The translations under genes and the position numbers were made by a program. A stretch of 64,000 bases of DNA from positions 1 through 64,000 of the forward strand of contig QKIY01000026.1 in assembly GCA_003250975.1 (NCBI GenBank), in the 5' to 3' direction. The notes beneath the pieces were generated by a model that searched no databases, was not told the origin of the DNA, and worked only from the letters and a program-made list of their open reading frames with translations. Positions 1 through 13,003 of the stretch are shown here, piece by piece. This DNA is from Gammaproteobacteria bacterium. Its GTDB lineage: Bacteria > Pseudomonadota > Gammaproteobacteria > Eutrophobiales > Eutrophobiaceae. Positions within the stretch are counted from its first letter, which is position 1. Each line of letters starts with the position of its first letter.

Positions 1-113
1 CAGGGTGCACTGCTCCTGCGCATCCATGCGCCCGCAGTATTAGTACATCCCTGTACGTTACAGGATTGAACCTACTTCTCCGGTTCAAATCCCGGCCATC
101 CACTATCAAAAAT

Positions 114-148
114 AAAAAAGGCCACTATTTGAAGTGGCCTTTTTTATT
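114..148. terminator. Bidirectional rho-independent terminator-like hairpin
   Basis: aaaaaaggccacta-tttg-aagtggcctttttt: inverted repeat flanked by A and T tracts. Confidence 0.7.
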
Positions 149-153
149 TTGAA

Positions 154-230
154 TGGTCGGGGTGACAGGATTTGAACCTACGACCCCCACGTCCCGAACG
201 TGGTGCTCTACCAGGCTGAGCTACACCCCG
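154..230 (-). tRNA. tRNA-Pro (anticodon CGG)
   Basis: Reverse complement cggggtgtagctcagcctggtagagcaccacgttcgggacgtgggggtcg...caccccgacca; anticodon loop TTCGGGA; CCA encoded. Confidence 0.93.
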
Positions 231-268
231 ACGAAGGTGTGATTAATTTTACTAACATCTTTTAATGA

Positions 269-412
269 GTGACAGGATTTACTCCGTACATCCCTGTACT
301 CCGCCCTTCGGGCTATCATGCTTCGCATGATATTCAATTTCGCTCCCGGCGAAATTGTGAACTCTACGACCCTTGCCTGCGGCAATGCTCCACCAGGCTG
401 AGCTACTATCGA
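269..412 (-). pseudogene. Interrupted tRNA-Pro-like remnant containing a palindrome-rich insertion
   Basis: gtgacaggattt ... gaactctacgaccc ... tgctccaccaggctgagctac matches the neighbouring tRNA-Pro in order, but is split by ~75 nt of short palindromes and has an altered anticodon arm. Confidence 0.6.
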
Positions 413-484
413 AAATGTGTTCCCGACATTTTCTACCTCCTGCGTCCCTGCAGTCGCCCCGACTTTAATAAACTGAATCTTGTA

Positions 485-856
485 TTATCCCTGTATCTCT
501 TTCACCAGTAACCGGAACTTGTTGGGGTCCGGTATCCCGGACACTTCAAATTCCGGTTCATCGCCCGCCGTATAGACCTTGATGTTGCCTACACCAAATA
601 TCCGGTTAAAGAAGGACTGGTAAACATTCACGCTGCGAATCCTGGCAATATCCACCTCGGTGGTGTCCTTGCTCAACAGTCCCTTCGTTAACACGATGTC
701 GTTACCAATTACTTCCAGCTTGGTGGACAGGCACACGAGATACCACCATAAAAGGATGATTATCCCGATAGCGACCGGCACAAGTAATACCGCCAGCACA
801 AACCCCAGGGGATTACTCTTGAACATCTTCGGATGCTCAGAAAATTTTGTTTCCAT
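485..856 (-). CDS. PH domain-containing (bPH2/YdbS-like) membrane protein
   Basis: 123 aa; two hydrophobic segments then STKLEVIGNDIVLTKGLLSKDTTEVDIARIRSVNVYQSFFNRIFGVGNIKVYTAGDEPEFEVSGIPDP, typical of bPH2. Confidence 0.75.
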   Translation of the reverse strand: METKFSEHPKMFKSNPLGFVLAVLLVPVAIGIIILLWWYLVCLSTKLEVIGNDIVLTKGLLSKDTTEVDIARIRSVNVYQSFFNRIFGVGNIKVYTAGDEPEFEVSGIPDPNKFRLLVKEIQG

Positions 857-862
857 TTAAAT

Positions 863-1867
863 CTAGTAATCCCTTTCTACTGCGAAGCGGGCGAGGTTAC
901 GCATTGCCTCAAGATATATAGACGGTTGCATTCCTTCGATTGCGGCAATGGCGCGATCCGCCTCCTCATGCGCGAGGCGTGAAGTGTATTCAATTGCCCC
1001 CGTGGATTCAATGGCCTGCAGGATGGCCTCTATATTGCCCAGGCCGCCATTGGAGATGGCGTCTTCGATTATCTTCGACTGCTCTTCATCACCATGCCAC
1101 ATGGCATAGAGCAGGGGCAGGGTCGGTTTGCCTTCCGCCAGGTCATCACCGACGTTTTTCCCCAGTGTTTCGCTGCTGGCATTGTAGTCGAGCGCATCGT
1201 CGATGAGTTGAAAGGCCGTGCCCAGGTGCCTGCCGTAACTTGCCATGGCTTCTTCTTCAGCAGCAGGCCGCTCGCAGATCACGGCAGCCAGGCGCCCGGC
1301 TGCTTCAAACAACTTCGCGGTCTTGTGACGTATCACCTCGAGGTAGCTGGCCTTGGTGGTCTCCGGGTCGTGCCGGTTCAGGAGTTGCTGGACTTCACCC
1401 TCGGCGATAATGTTGGTGGTGTCCGAGAGGATCTTCAGTACCTGCATGGAATCGGTCTTCACCATCATCTGGAAGGCGCGCGAATAGACGAAATCACCGA
1501 CCAGCACACTGGCCTCGTTGCCCCAGCGCTGGTTGGCCGTGGCCTGGCCCCTGCGCAGCATGGAGGAATCCACGACATCATCATGCAGCAGGGTGGCGGT
1601 ATGGATGAACTCGATGACAGCGGCGAGATTGATGTGCTGGTCCCCCGTATAGCCAAAATGCCTCGCCACCAGCAGCAGGAGAACCGGCCGCAGCCGCTTC
1701 CCGCCGCTATTCACTATATAATGTCCCAGCTGGTTGATCAGCGCGACCTCCGAGTACAGGGACTGCTGGATCAGCTGGTTGACAGCATTCATGTCCCCGG
1801 ACACCAGTGCCTTTATGCCGTCAATATCGACGGGAGGTGTATCGGGATGCAGGGTCTGTGTTTGCAT
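863..1867 (-). CDS. ispB: Octaprenyl diphosphate synthase (polyprenyl synthetase)
   Basis: 334 aa; GGKRLRP, LLHDDVVD and LIDDALDY motifs; adjacent to rplU-rpmA. Confidence 0.93.
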   Translation of the reverse strand: MQTQTLHPDTPPVDIDGIKALVSGDMNAVNQLIQQSLYSEVALINQLGHYIVNSGGKRLRPVLLLLVARHFGYTGDQHINLAAVIEFIHTATLLHDDVVDSSMLRRGQATANQRWGNEASVLVGDFVYSRAFQMMVKTDSMQVLKILSDTTNIIAEGEVQQLLNRHDPETTKASYLEVIRHKTAKLFEAAGRLAAVICERPAAEEEAMASYGRHLGTAFQLIDDALDYNASSETLGKNVGDDLAEGKPTLPLLYAMWHGDEEQSKIIEDAISNGGLGNIEAILQAIESTGAIEYTSRLAHEEADRAIAAIEGMQPSIYLEAMRNLARFAVERDY

Positions 1868-2056
1868 GGCGTTTCGAACTATAGCCTAAACGGGCCGGAA
1901 GCAGCATTTTGCCAACTCTACGGTGATATTGCCATGTTAAAGCCCTGAATTCGTCATTCAGGCTTGTATCCGGGGCCCGAATTCCTTAGAATCTGCGCCC
2001 TTATCAATCGGCACGCCCGGCCCGGAAGGGCCTGGATTTCAAGAGGATTTCGTAAA

Positions 2057-2371
2057 ATGTATGCGGTAATCAAGACCGGCGGCAAGCAATACAAGGTTCA
2101 GTCCGGTGACAAGGTCAAGGTGGAAAAGCTGGACGCGGAGGAAGGCAAGACCATCAAGATTTCAGATGTATTGATGCTGATCGATGGAGATAACGTTACC
2201 GTGGGTACGCCGTTCGTCAAGGGCAGTACGGTCTCCGCCAAGGTAATCGCCCATGGCCGCGGCCCGAAGGTGAATATCGTGAAATTCCGCAGAAGGAAAC
2301 ACAGCCGCAAGCAGATGGGGCACAGGCAGGCCTATACAGAATTGTCGATTACGAGTATCAAGAGCAAATAA
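2057..2371 (+). CDS. rplU: 50S ribosomal protein L21
   Basis: [30 protein letters not shown]...; the track ORF at 1964 is extended, ATG at 2057 is the likely start. Confidence 0.97.
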   Translation: MYAVIKTGGKQYKVQSGDKVKVEKLDAEEGKTIKISDVLMLIDGDNVTVGTPFVKGSTVSAKVIAHGRGPKVNIVKFRRRKHSRKQMGHRQAYTELSITSIKSK

Positions 2372-2392
2372 GCAGAACGGGAAGACAAAGCA

Positions 2393-2650
2393 ATGGCACA
2401 TAAAAAAGCAGGCGGCAGTACCAAGAACGGCCGCGATTCACAATCCAAGCGACTGGGCGTAAAACGCTTCGGTGGTGAGCAAGTGACCGCCGGTAGTATT
2501 ATCGTGCGCCAGCGCGGGACCAAGTTTCATGCGGGCACCAATGTCGGCTGCGGTCATGACCATACCCTGTTCGCCAAGGCCGAAGGCAAGGTGGTGTTTG
2601 AAAAGAAGGGCCCGAGGAACCGCACCTTAGTGAGCATAGTGGCGGGCTAG
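2393..2650 (+). CDS. rpmA: 50S ribosomal protein L27
   Basis: [31 protein letters not shown]. Confidence 0.98.
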   Translation: MAHKKAGGSTKNGRDSQSKRLGVKRFGGEQVTAGSIIVRQRGTKFHAGTNVGCGHDHTLFAKAEGKVVFEKKGPRNRTLVSIVAG

Positions 2651-2672
2651 GCTCTTTTGCCAATGGAACACG

Positions 2673-2702
2673 AAAAACCCCGCCTCAGGCGGGGTTTTTT
2701 AT
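2673..2702 (+). terminator. Rho-independent terminator after rpmA
   Basis: aaaaaccccgcctcaggcggggttttttatt. Confidence 0.9.
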
Positions 2703-2746
2703 TACAGCAATAATTATTCACCAGCAGAAAGTGGTGATGAAAGTAA

Positions 2747-4928
<2,182 letters not shown>

Positions 4929-4944
4929 CCGGACTTGCAGGCAG

Positions 4945-4976
4945 AAAAAAACCGGCCTGATCAGCCGGTTTTTTTT
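4945..4976. terminator. Bidirectional terminator between convergent proB and rpsT
   Basis: aaaaaaaccggcctgatcagccggtttttttt. Confidence 0.85.
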
Positions 4977-4998
4977 GAATCGATGGGTCGCCCGCTGA

Positions 4999-5259
4999 TC
5001 AGAGCGAACGTACCAGGTTATTCAACTGTGACTTATGACGCGCGGCCTTGTTCTTGTGGATCAAACCCATCTGGGCCGAGCGATCAAGGGCCGGGACCGC
5101 AGCCTTCAGTGCAGCCATAGCAGCGTCCTTGTCTTTGGCCTGGACAGCCGCGATGACCTTTTTCATGGTGGTGCGCAGCATGGAACGTTTGCTGGCATTA
5201 TGCTCACGCCTGACTTCACTCTGGCGTGCACGCTTTTTTGCTGAGGCGATATTGGCCAA
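4999..5259 (-). CDS. rpsT: 30S ribosomal protein S20
   Basis: [39 protein letters not shown]...; TTG start at 5259 preceded by GGAGCAAGACA; track ORF to 5415 is over-extended. Confidence 0.93.
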   Translation of the reverse strand: MANIASAKKRARQSEVRREHNASKRSMLRTTMKKVIAAVQAKDKDAAMAALKAAVPALDRSAQMGLIHKNKAARHKSQLNNLVRSL

Positions 5260-5433
5260 TGTCTTGCTCCTGTAATCCTGTGTATATCTTGAAGGCGCGT
5301 AACTATGCTGATATTGAAGGGATTTGTCAATCCCGGGCCGCGAATGTGATATTCTCGCTGCTTTCAACAAGGGCGCTTGCCGATTAGGCGGGATATTCCC
5401 CTTTAAAAACAACATCGATACAGGAAATCCGGC

Positions 5434-6975
5434 TTGTCCAGACGACTCCTTAAGTCAACGCTTGTATTCAGCATCATGACCACTATCTCCCGGGTCTTCG
5501 GCCTGATCCGGGACGTGGTTATTGCGACTGTTTTTGGCGCCAGCGCCGGGACGGACGCCTTTTTCGTGGCCTTCAAGATCCCCAATTACCTGCGCCGCCT
5601 GTTTGCGGAAGGTGGATTTTCACAGGCCTTTGTTCCGATCCTGAGTGAATACAAGAGCCAGCGTTCGGAGGCCGAAACCAGGGACTTGATCAACCACGTC
5701 GCCGGGACCCTCGGCCTGGTTGTGTTTACTGTCTCTGTCATTGGTGTGATCGCCGCGCCGGTACTGATCATGATCTTCGCCCCCGGCTTCATCGGTGATG
5801 AGTCCAAGTACGACCTGGCGGTCGACATGTTGCGTTTCACCTTTCCATACCTGTTCTTTATCTCGCTGACGGCGCTGGCTGGAGGGATCCTTAACACCTG
5901 GGGCAGGTTTGCTGTCCCGGCCTTTACCCCGGTGCTGTTGAACATCTCGCTGATCCTCTGCGCGATTTACCTTTCCCGCTACACGCAGACACCCATCATG
6001 GCGCTGGCATGGGGAGTATTTATTGCGGGCGCTGTACAGTTGCTGTTCCAGTTGCCTTTCCTGATCAAAATCAGGCAACTCCCCATCCCCCGCCCCAACC
6101 GCCGGCATGAAGGGGTGAGGCGTATCGTGACCCTGATGATCCCGACGCTGTTTGCCGTCTCGGTTTCGCAGATCAACCTGATGATAGATTTGTTGATTGC
6201 TTCGTTCCTGCAGACCGGCAGCATTACCTGGTTGTATTACTCCGATCGCCTGATGGAATTCCCCCTGGGTGTCTTCGGCGTGGCACTGGCCACTGTGATC
6301 CTGCCGGACCTGTCACGGGAGTTTGCCAGTGGTGCAGCCGGGCAATTCAGCCGCATGCTCGACTGGGCCCTGCGCTGGACATTATTGATCAGCCTGCCGG
6401 CAGCCCTGGGTTTGGTCTTCCTGGCGGGCCCCTCACTGACTGCTATTTTTCAATACGGCGAGTTCACCCCTCACGATGTCACCATGGCCTCGCGCAGCCT
6501 GGTCGCTTATGCCGTCGGCCTGACCGGGTTTATCCTCATCAAGGTTTTTTCAAGTGGTTACTTTTCCCGCCAGGACACACGTACGCCCGTCAAGATCGCC
6601 GTCGTCGCCATGGTATCCAATATCATCCTGAACCTGCTGCTGGTCTTTCCTCTGGCCCATGCCGGCCTGGCCCTGGCCACCTCACTGGCGGCCTTTATCA
6701 ATGCCGGCCTGTTGTTTTATTTTCTGCGTAAGAAGGGCGTCTATATCGCGCAACGTGGCTGGGGTTATTTTTCCTTCAGGGTCCTGTCTGCCTGTGTGTT
6801 GATGAGCCTGCTCCTGTTCATCCTGGTCCCCGGGGTTGAGACGTGGTTGCAATGGGATATCACGCACAGGGTATCGCAACTTGCTTTCTGGATTGTATTG
6901 GCGATTATTGTCTATTTCGCTGTGCTCTGGGTCTCGGGACTGCGTTTAAGGCACATGACACTGGATAATGAATAA
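5434..6975 (+). CDS. murJ: Murein biosynthesis integral membrane protein (lipid II flippase)
   Basis: 513 aa; [53 protein letters not shown]-like motif; TTG start probable. Confidence 0.95.
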   Translation: MSRRLLKSTLVFSIMTTISRVFGLIRDVVIATVFGASAGTDAFFVAFKIPNYLRRLFAEGGFSQAFVPILSEYKSQRSEAETRDLINHVAGTLGLVVFTVSVIGVIAAPVLIMIFAPGFIGDESKYDLAVDMLRFTFPYLFFISLTALAGGILNTWGRFAVPAFTPVLLNISLILCAIYLSRYTQTPIMALAWGVFIAGAVQLLFQLPFLIKIRQLPIPRPNRRHEGVRRIVTLMIPTLFAVSVSQINLMIDLLIASFLQTGSITWLYYSDRLMEFPLGVFGVALATVILPDLSREFASGAAGQFSRMLDWALRWTLLISLPAALGLVFLAGPSLTAIFQYGEFTPHDVTMASRSLVAYAVGLTGFILIKVFSSGYFSRQDTRTPVKIAVVAMVSNIILNLLLVFPLAHAGLALATSLAAFINAGLLFYFLRKKGVYIAQRGWGYFSFRVLSACVLMSLLLFILVPGVETWLQWDITHRVSQLAFWIVLAIIVYFAVLWVSGLRLRHMTLDNE

Positions 6976-7002
6976 CTATAGAATGACGCCCGTTTTGCAA
7001 AC

Positions 7003-7950
7003 ATGGAATTGATCCGGCACCTACACAATATAAAACCACGACACCGGGGCTGCGTGGTGACGATAGGTAATTTCGACGGGGTGCACCTGGGACATCAGCG
7101 AATCATCACCCAGCTACTCAAGGTAGCAACTGAAACCGGATTACCAGCCGTTGTTGTGACATTCGAGCCGCATCCCCAGGAATTTTTTTTACCCGAGGAT
7201 GCGCCGGCCCGATTGATGCGTCTACGAGAGAAAACCGAATACATGGATAAACTCGGTGTCGATCGCATATTGTGCCTGTATTTCGATCAGCGACTGGCAT
7301 CGTTATCAGCCAAAGATTTTGTTGAAGAGATATTGATTGAAAAACTGGATGTCCGGCATCTTATTATCGGTGAGGATTTCCGTTTTGGTCGTGATCGCCG
7401 TGGCGATGTTGCCATGCTGAAGGAATATGGCCGCAAACACTTATTCGAGATAGAAATTGCCGCTACCTGTGAGCACGGTCAGCGCCGTATCAGCAGTTCC
7501 TGGGTGCGCGAAGTGCTCGCAGCAGGTGATATGGAAACCGCCAGTGAATTACTGGGTCGTCCCTATAGCATGAGTGGTCGGGTGGTGCACGGTGATAAAC
7601 GCGGGCGGGATCTGGGTTATCCAACGCTTAATATAAATTTGCATCGCCGTGTCAGCCCGGTAACAGGGATCTTTGTCAGCGTGGTTTATGGTTTGCAGGA
7701 AGAGGGACTGCCTTCGGTCACGTCCATCGGCACGCGGCCGGTTTTTTCCGGAGAAAATCTCCTGCTGGAGACGCACATCCTGGACTATGACAGGAATATT
7801 TATGGTAGCTATGTCACGGTTGCGCTTCTGCAGAAGTTGAGACCCGAGGAGATGTTCGAGAGCATCGAAGCCCTGCGCAGGCAGATGGAAAATGATATCG
7901 TAGATGCGAAAAACTATTTCAAGAAAAAAAATAAACCCGTATTTAATTAA
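7003..7950 (+). CDS. ribF: Bifunctional riboflavin kinase/FAD synthetase
   Basis: 315 aa; [28 protein letters not shown]. Confidence 0.95.
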   Translation: MELIRHLHNIKPRHRGCVVTIGNFDGVHLGHQRIITQLLKVATETGLPAVVVTFEPHPQEFFLPEDAPARLMRLREKTEYMDKLGVDRILCLYFDQRLASLSAKDFVEEILIEKLDVRHLIIGEDFRFGRDRRGDVAMLKEYGRKHLFEIEIAATCEHGQRRISSSWVREVLAAGDMETASELLGRPYSMSGRVVHGDKRGRDLGYPTLNINLHRRVSPVTGIFVSVVYGLQEEGLPSVTSIGTRPVFSGENLLLETHILDYDRNIYGSYVTVALLQKLRPEEMFESIEALRRQMENDIVDAKNYFKKKNKPVFN

Positions 7951-7954
7951 CAGT

Positions 7955-10777
7955 ATGACTGATTACAAAACCACCCTGAACCTGCCAAAAACGGATTTCC
8001 CTATGCGCGGAAACCTGGCGCAACGTGAGCCGGAGATGCTGAAGCAATGGCAGGCCGCGGGTCTTTATGAAAAATTGCGCGAAAAGAGGCAGGGTGCAAA
8101 GCGATTCATCCTGCACGACGGCCCGCCTTATGCAAATGGCGACATTCATATTGGTCATGCCGTTAATAAGATATTAAAGGACATAATCATCAAATCGCGC
8201 AGCCTGGATGGACTCGATGCACCTTTCGTGCCGGGGTGGGACTGTCACGGTCTGCCGATCGAGTTGATGGTGGAAAAGAAGATCGGCAAGCCCGGGCAGA
8301 AGGTGGATGCCCGGGCATTCCGTAATGCCTGCCGCGATTACGCGAGCAAACAGGTCGGCAGGCAGCGGGAAGATTTCAAGCGGCTCGGTGTGATGGGTGA
8401 CTGGGAAAGGCCTTACCTGACGATGGATTATGTCACTGAGGCCAATATCATCCGGGCGCTGGGCAGGATGATCGAGGCGGGCCATCTCATCAAGGGATTC
8501 AAGCCGGTTTATTGGTGCCTGGACTGTGCCTCGGCACTGGCCGAGGCGGAGGTTGAATATGATGACAAGACCTCACCCGCCATTGATGTGATCTTTCCTG
8601 TCGCGGAGGAAGAATCATTCTGGTCTGCCATTAACCAGGATAAAACAGGTGAGGGTGAGATCGCGGTGGCGATCTGGACGACTACCCCCTGGACCCTGCC
8701 CGCCAACCAAGCGGTGGCCGTGCACCCCGAATTTGAATATAAACTGGTACAGTGTGATGCCGGTGGCAGGCTGCTGCGCCTGATCGTTGCCAGTGAACTC
8801 CTTGAATCGCTTATGCAACGCGCAGGGATCGAAGATTACAAGGTGTTAACAGTTTTTCGAGGCGAGTTAGTGGAAGGCCTGGCATTACAACATCCGTTCT
8901 ATGATCGGCAGGTCCCCGTGATCCTGGGCAAGCATGTGACACTGGAGACGGGTACCGGCGCCGTCCATACTGCGCCGGGACATGGTATCGATGACTACAT
9001 GGTGGGCCTGCGTTATAACTTGCCGGTCGATAACCCGGTGGGTGGCAATGGTTGTTTTTTGCCTGATACTGAATTGTTTGCCGGCGAACATGTCTTCAAG
9101 GCCAATGATCACGTGATCGAGGTGTTAAAGGAGAAGAATCACCTGCTTGATCACTATTCACTTCAGCATAGTTATCCGCATTGCTGGCGGCACAAGACAC
9201 CGATTATTTTCCGGGCCACGCCGCAATGGTTTATCAGCATGGATAATAATCACTTGCGAGAAAATGCCCTGCGCGAGATCGGCAAGGTCAACTGGATACC
9301 TGATTGGGGCCAGCAACGGATCAAGGGAATGGTCGCAGACCGGCCGGACTGGTGTATCTCGCGCCAGCGCACCTGGGGCGTGCCGATCACGGTGTTCATA
9401 GATAAAAGTGCCGGAGAACTGCACCCGGACACAATCAATCTTATCGAGCTCATTGCCCTGAAGGTTGAACAGGACGGGATCGACGCCTGGTTTGATCTCG
9501 AACCGGCTGAACTACTGGGCAAGAACGCGGACAATTACGACAAGGTCAGCGACACGCTGGATGTCTGGTTTGATTCGGGTGTCACCCATAGCACAGTGTT
9601 GATGGCGGATGAGCGCTTGCAATTTCCCGCGGACATCTACCTGGAAGGTTCGGACCAGCATCGCGGATGGTTCCAGTCATCGCTGTTGACCTCGGTCGGG
9701 ATGAATGACCGCGCGCCTTATGGCACGGTCTTGACTCATGGTTTCACGGTCGATGCAAAGGGCATGAAGATGTCAAAGTCGAAAGGGAATGTCGTTGCCC
9801 CGCAGCAGGTGATGAAGACCCTGGGTGCCGATATCCTCAGGTTGTGGGTAGCGGCAACAGATTATCGTCATGAGATGAGTGTCTCTGACGAGATCCTTAA
9901 GCGCATGTCTGACGCCTATCGACGTTTGCGAAACACGGCGCGTTATCTGCTCTCCAACCTGGATGACTTTGATCCCGCAAAGGACTGCGTCACCTTTACC
10001 GATATGCTGGCGCTGGACCAGTGGGCGGTTCACGAGGCGGCGCAATTACAGAAAGAGATCATCGCCGCCTATGACAATTTCCAGTTTCATCTGATCTATC
10101 AGAAGTTACATAATTTTTGTGTGGTGGAGATGAGCGGCTTTTACCTGGATATCACCAAGGACCGACAATACACCACGCAGGCCAACAGCCTGCCCAGGCG
10201 TTCGGCGCAGACGGCGGTGTTTCATATCATCGAGGCATTGTCCCGCTGGTTTGCGCCCGTGCTGACGTTTACCGCGAATGAGATTTGGCATTATATCCCG
10301 GGCCAGCGCAGCGAATCGGTCCTGCTCGAGGAATGGTACCGCAGTTTCGACGCACTTGAAGGCCTCGGGGAGTTTGATGCTCTAAAATGGGATTCCGTCA
10401 TTGCCGTACGGGATGAAGTCAGCAAGGTGCTGGAGAAACTGCGTGTTGCCGGTGATATCGGCTCTTCACTGGATGCCGAGGTTGATGTTTATTGTCAGAA
10501 GAATTATGCCGAGGCCCTAGGCTGGCTTGAAGATGAACTCCGGTTTGTCTTCATTACCTCCGAGGCACGGGTACACGAGGTAAACGCCCCGCCGGAATCA
10601 GCGAAGGCCTCGGCGCTGGAAGGCGTATGGATTGAGGCTAGGCCATCCAGTCATGCCAAGTGTGTTCGTTGCTGGCATCACCGGGAGGATGTTGGCCAGG
10701 ACAAGGCGCATCCGGAGATCTGTGGCCGCTGTGTTGAAAACGTGGAAGGCCCGGGTGAAGAAAGGCGCTTCGCCTAG
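7955..10777 (+). CDS. ileS: Isoleucyl-tRNA synthetase
   Basis: [53 protein letters not shown]-terminal CxxC zinc motifs; ATG at 7955 preferred over track start 7904. Confidence 0.97.
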   Translation: MTDYKTTLNLPKTDFPMRGNLAQREPEMLKQWQAAGLYEKLREKRQGAKRFILHDGPPYANGDIHIGHAVNKILKDIIIKSRSLDGLDAPFVPGWDCHGLPIELMVEKKIGKPGQKVDARAFRNACRDYASKQVGRQREDFKRLGVMGDWERPYLTMDYVTEANIIRALGRMIEAGHLIKGFKPVYWCLDCASALAEAEVEYDDKTSPAIDVIFPVAEEESFWSAINQDKTGEGEIAVAIWTTTPWTLPANQAVAVHPEFEYKLVQCDAGGRLLRLIVASELLESLMQRAGIEDYKVLTVFRGELVEGLALQHPFYDRQVPVILGKHVTLETGTGAVHTAPGHGIDDYMVGLRYNLPVDNPVGGNGCFLPDTELFAGEHVFKANDHVIEVLKEKNHLLDHYSLQHSYPHCWRHKTPIIFRATPQWFISMDNNHLRENALREIGKVNWIPDWGQQRIKGMVADRPDWCISRQRTWGVPITVFIDKSAGELHPDTINLIELIALKVEQDGIDAWFDLEPAELLGKNADNYDKVSDTLDVWFDSGVTHSTVLMADERLQFPADIYLEGSDQHRGWFQSSLLTSVGMNDRAPYGTVLTHGFTVDAKGMKMSKSKGNVVAPQQVMKTLGADILRLWVAATDYRHEMSVSDEILKRMSDAYRRLRNTARYLLSNLDDFDPAKDCVTFTDMLALDQWAVHEAAQLQKEIIAAYDNFQFHLIYQKLHNFCVVEMSGFYLDITKDRQYTTQANSLPRRSAQTAVFHIIEALSRWFAPVLTFTANEIWHYIPGQRSESVLLEEWYRSFDALEGLGEFDALKWDSVIAVRDEVSKVLEKLRVAGDIGSSLDAEVDVYCQKNYAEALGWLEDELRFVFITSEARVHEVNAPPESAKASALEGVWIEARPSSHAKCVRCWHHREDVGQDKAHPEICGRCVENVEGPGEERRFA

Positions 10778-10786
10778 GGGAGGCCG

Positions 10787-11272
10787 GTGACCTCGGGACT
10801 GAAATGGTTGTGGCTGTCCGTACTGGTCATCGTGCTGGACCAGTTCACCAAATCACTGGCCAGCCAATACCTGCAACTGCATGTCCCCGTTCCCCTGATG
10901 CCCGGCCTGAACCTGACACTGGTTCATAATACGGGCGCGGCCTTCAGTTTCCTCAGCCAGGCCGGTGGCTGGCAGCGCTGGTTTTTTGTCGTTCTGGCGC
11001 TGACAGTTAGTGTTGTCCTGATCTTCTGGATGGCACGGTTGCCACAACATTATAAGGGGTGGGTTCCTGCCTCCTTGGCACTTATCATCGGCGGGGCGCT
11101 GGGGAATGTCTGGGACCGGGCTCTTCTTGGTTATGTTATTGATTTTATAGATGTTTATTATCAAGTCTGGCATTGGCCTGCGTTCAATATTGCCGACAGC
11201 GCCATTACCCTGGGTGCAATCATGTTGATCATTGACACAATTTGGTTAAATACAAAGAAGGATTCCGCTTGA
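10787..11272 (+). CDS. lspA: Prolipoprotein signal peptidase
   Basis: 161 aa; LDQFTKSLA, NTGAAFSFL, FNIADSAI; GTG start. Confidence 0.95.
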   Translation: MTSGLKWLWLSVLVIVLDQFTKSLASQYLQLHVPVPLMPGLNLTLVHNTGAAFSFLSQAGGWQRWFFVVLALTVSVVLIFWMARLPQHYKGWVPASLALIIGGALGNVWDRALLGYVIDFIDVYYQVWHWPAFNIADSAITLGAIMLIIDTIWLNTKKDSA

Positions 11273-11357
11273 GAGCCCGGGGCGGGAGTTGACAGTTGTT
11301 GCAAAGCAACGTAGTTTCCGGGTTCACACACAGAACGGGTAATCCGGAAGGTTAAAA

Positions 11358-12329
11358 ATGCAGATCATACTGGCTAATCCACGTGGTTTTTGTGCCGGGG
11401 TAGACCGGGCGATAGAGATCGTCGAGCGTGCCCTGGAATTGTTTGGTGCACCCGTCTATGTTCGCCATGAAGTCGTGCACAATAAATATGTGGTGGATAC
11501 TCTGCGTGAAAAGGGCGCGGTGTTTGTGGAAGAACTGGATGAAGTCCCGGATGATGCCACGGTAATCTTCAGCGCCCATGGCGTGGCCAAGCAGGTCAGG
11601 GAAGAGGCGGCCCGCCGCAAGCTCCGTGTCTTTGACGCGATTTGTCCGCTGGTGACCAAGGTGCATATGGAGGTTGGTCATTACCAGGACGAAGGCCGTG
11701 AATGTATCCTGATCGGCCACGAAGGCCACCCTGAAGTCGAGGGAACGCTGGGCCAGTATCGTAGCAAGGACGGCAAGGGTGGCATGTACCTGGTCGAATC
11801 CGTTGAGGATGTCTGGAATCTCAAGGTCAAGAATCCTGATTTCCTGGCCTTTGTAACCCAGACCACCCTGTCGATGGACGATACCGCCGAGGTGATTGAT
11901 GCCCTGCGCGAGCGTTTTCCGAATATAGCCGGACCCAAGAAGGAAGACATTTGTTATGCCACACAAAACCGCCAGGATGCTGTCAAGAAACTGACCGATC
12001 AATGCGATTTGATCCTGGTAGTGGGCTCTACCAACAGCTCCAATTCAACCCGCCTGATGGAGATTTCACAGAAGGCCGGTGTTCCTGCCTACCTTATTGA
12101 TAATTCCTCTGGGCTGAAAAAGGAATGGTTTGAAAACAAGACCACTATCGGATTGACTGCCGGGGCATCCGCACCGGAAGTCCTGGTAGAGGATGTCGTC
12201 AAGCAATTAAAGGCATGGGGTGCTGACGTGGTGAATGAGGCGCCGGGCAAACGTGAAAAAGTCGTATTTTCACTCCCCAGGGAACTTATCAAGTCCCAGG
12301 AGGGGGTTGCCAGCAGCAACATCCACTGA
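11358..12329 (+). CDS. ispH: 4-hydroxy-3-methylbut-2-enyl diphosphate reductase
   Basis: 323 aa; [34 protein letters not shown]. Confidence 0.97.
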   Translation: MQIILANPRGFCAGVDRAIEIVERALELFGAPVYVRHEVVHNKYVVDTLREKGAVFVEELDEVPDDATVIFSAHGVAKQVREEAARRKLRVFDAICPLVTKVHMEVGHYQDEGRECILIGHEGHPEVEGTLGQYRSKDGKGGMYLVESVEDVWNLKVKNPDFLAFVTQTTLSMDDTAEVIDALRERFPNIAGPKKEDICYATQNRQDAVKKLTDQCDLILVVGSTNSSNSTRLMEISQKAGVPAYLIDNSSGLKKEWFENKTTIGLTAGASAPEVLVEDVVKQLKAWGADVVNEAPGKREKVVFSLPRELIKSQEGVASSNIH

Positions 12330-12342
12330 TACTGCCGAAGTT

Positions 12343-12801
12343 CTACTCTTCCTCTCCCGGTTCAACGTAACCGGCATTACTCAGGGCGGATATTAACTGC
12401 TCCCGGTCATAACCAACGATAGTTGCATCACCGATGACTACCACAGGTACACTCAGTTTTCCAATAAGCCCTTTAAGCTCGTTCTGTAACTCGATATCCT
12501 CACTGACATCGTTATCGACCATATTAATACCCCTGAGTTTGAGAAAATCCCTGACATCTTCACAGGATGCACAATCAGGAATGGTATAAAGGGTTGCGTT
12601 AATATTGGCATTTGAGGAGGAAGAGTCAGCCGCGCTGGGAGAGGAATGCCGCTTCACCGTGGTAGAGCCTTCCGGGCATGACAATTGTTGGTAACTCCGG
12701 ATCCCGTCAGCATCCAGACATTCATAGATATCGGTGGCAAAACCTTGCAAGGGGAAGAGCAGGATGAAAAAAGCTGGTATTACCGGGATTAAATATTTCA
12801 T
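12343..12801 (-). CDS. Secreted DUF4124/glutaredoxin-like fusion protein
   Basis: Signal peptide; IYECLDADGIRSYQQLSCPEG (DUF4124-like); TLYTIPDCASCEDVRDFLKLRGINMVDNDVSED (glutaredoxin CxxC fold). Confidence 0.75.
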   Translation of the reverse strand: MKYLIPVIPAFFILLFPLQGFATDIYECLDADGIRSYQQLSCPEGSTTVKRHSSPSAADSSSSNANINATLYTIPDCASCEDVRDFLKLRGINMVDNDVSEDIELQNELKGLIGKLSVPVVVIGDATIVGYDREQLISALSNAGYVEPGEEE

Positions 12802-13003
12802 TATCGTCTCAACCTGATATTGAACTAATTAACATACCAAAATCAAATAGAGTATAGCCAGTAAGCTATGTTATACCACTGAGTGGGCTAAAAAAAGTGA
12901 CAGGATACCAATTATGGATGATTTATCTATGGTATTTTGTTCAACTGTGTTTATATTTTTAGTGACCCGGTATCGACTTATTACCGCAAAAAAAGGATAA
13001 CAA

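Noticed and set aside
269-511. 80-aa ORF on the plus strand
   Set aside because: Lies across the palindrome-rich tRNA remnant; the translation merely reads hairpin sequence.
1094-1948. 284-aa plus-strand ORF opposite ispB
   Set aside because: Antisense to conserved ispB motifs; no independent evidence of coding.
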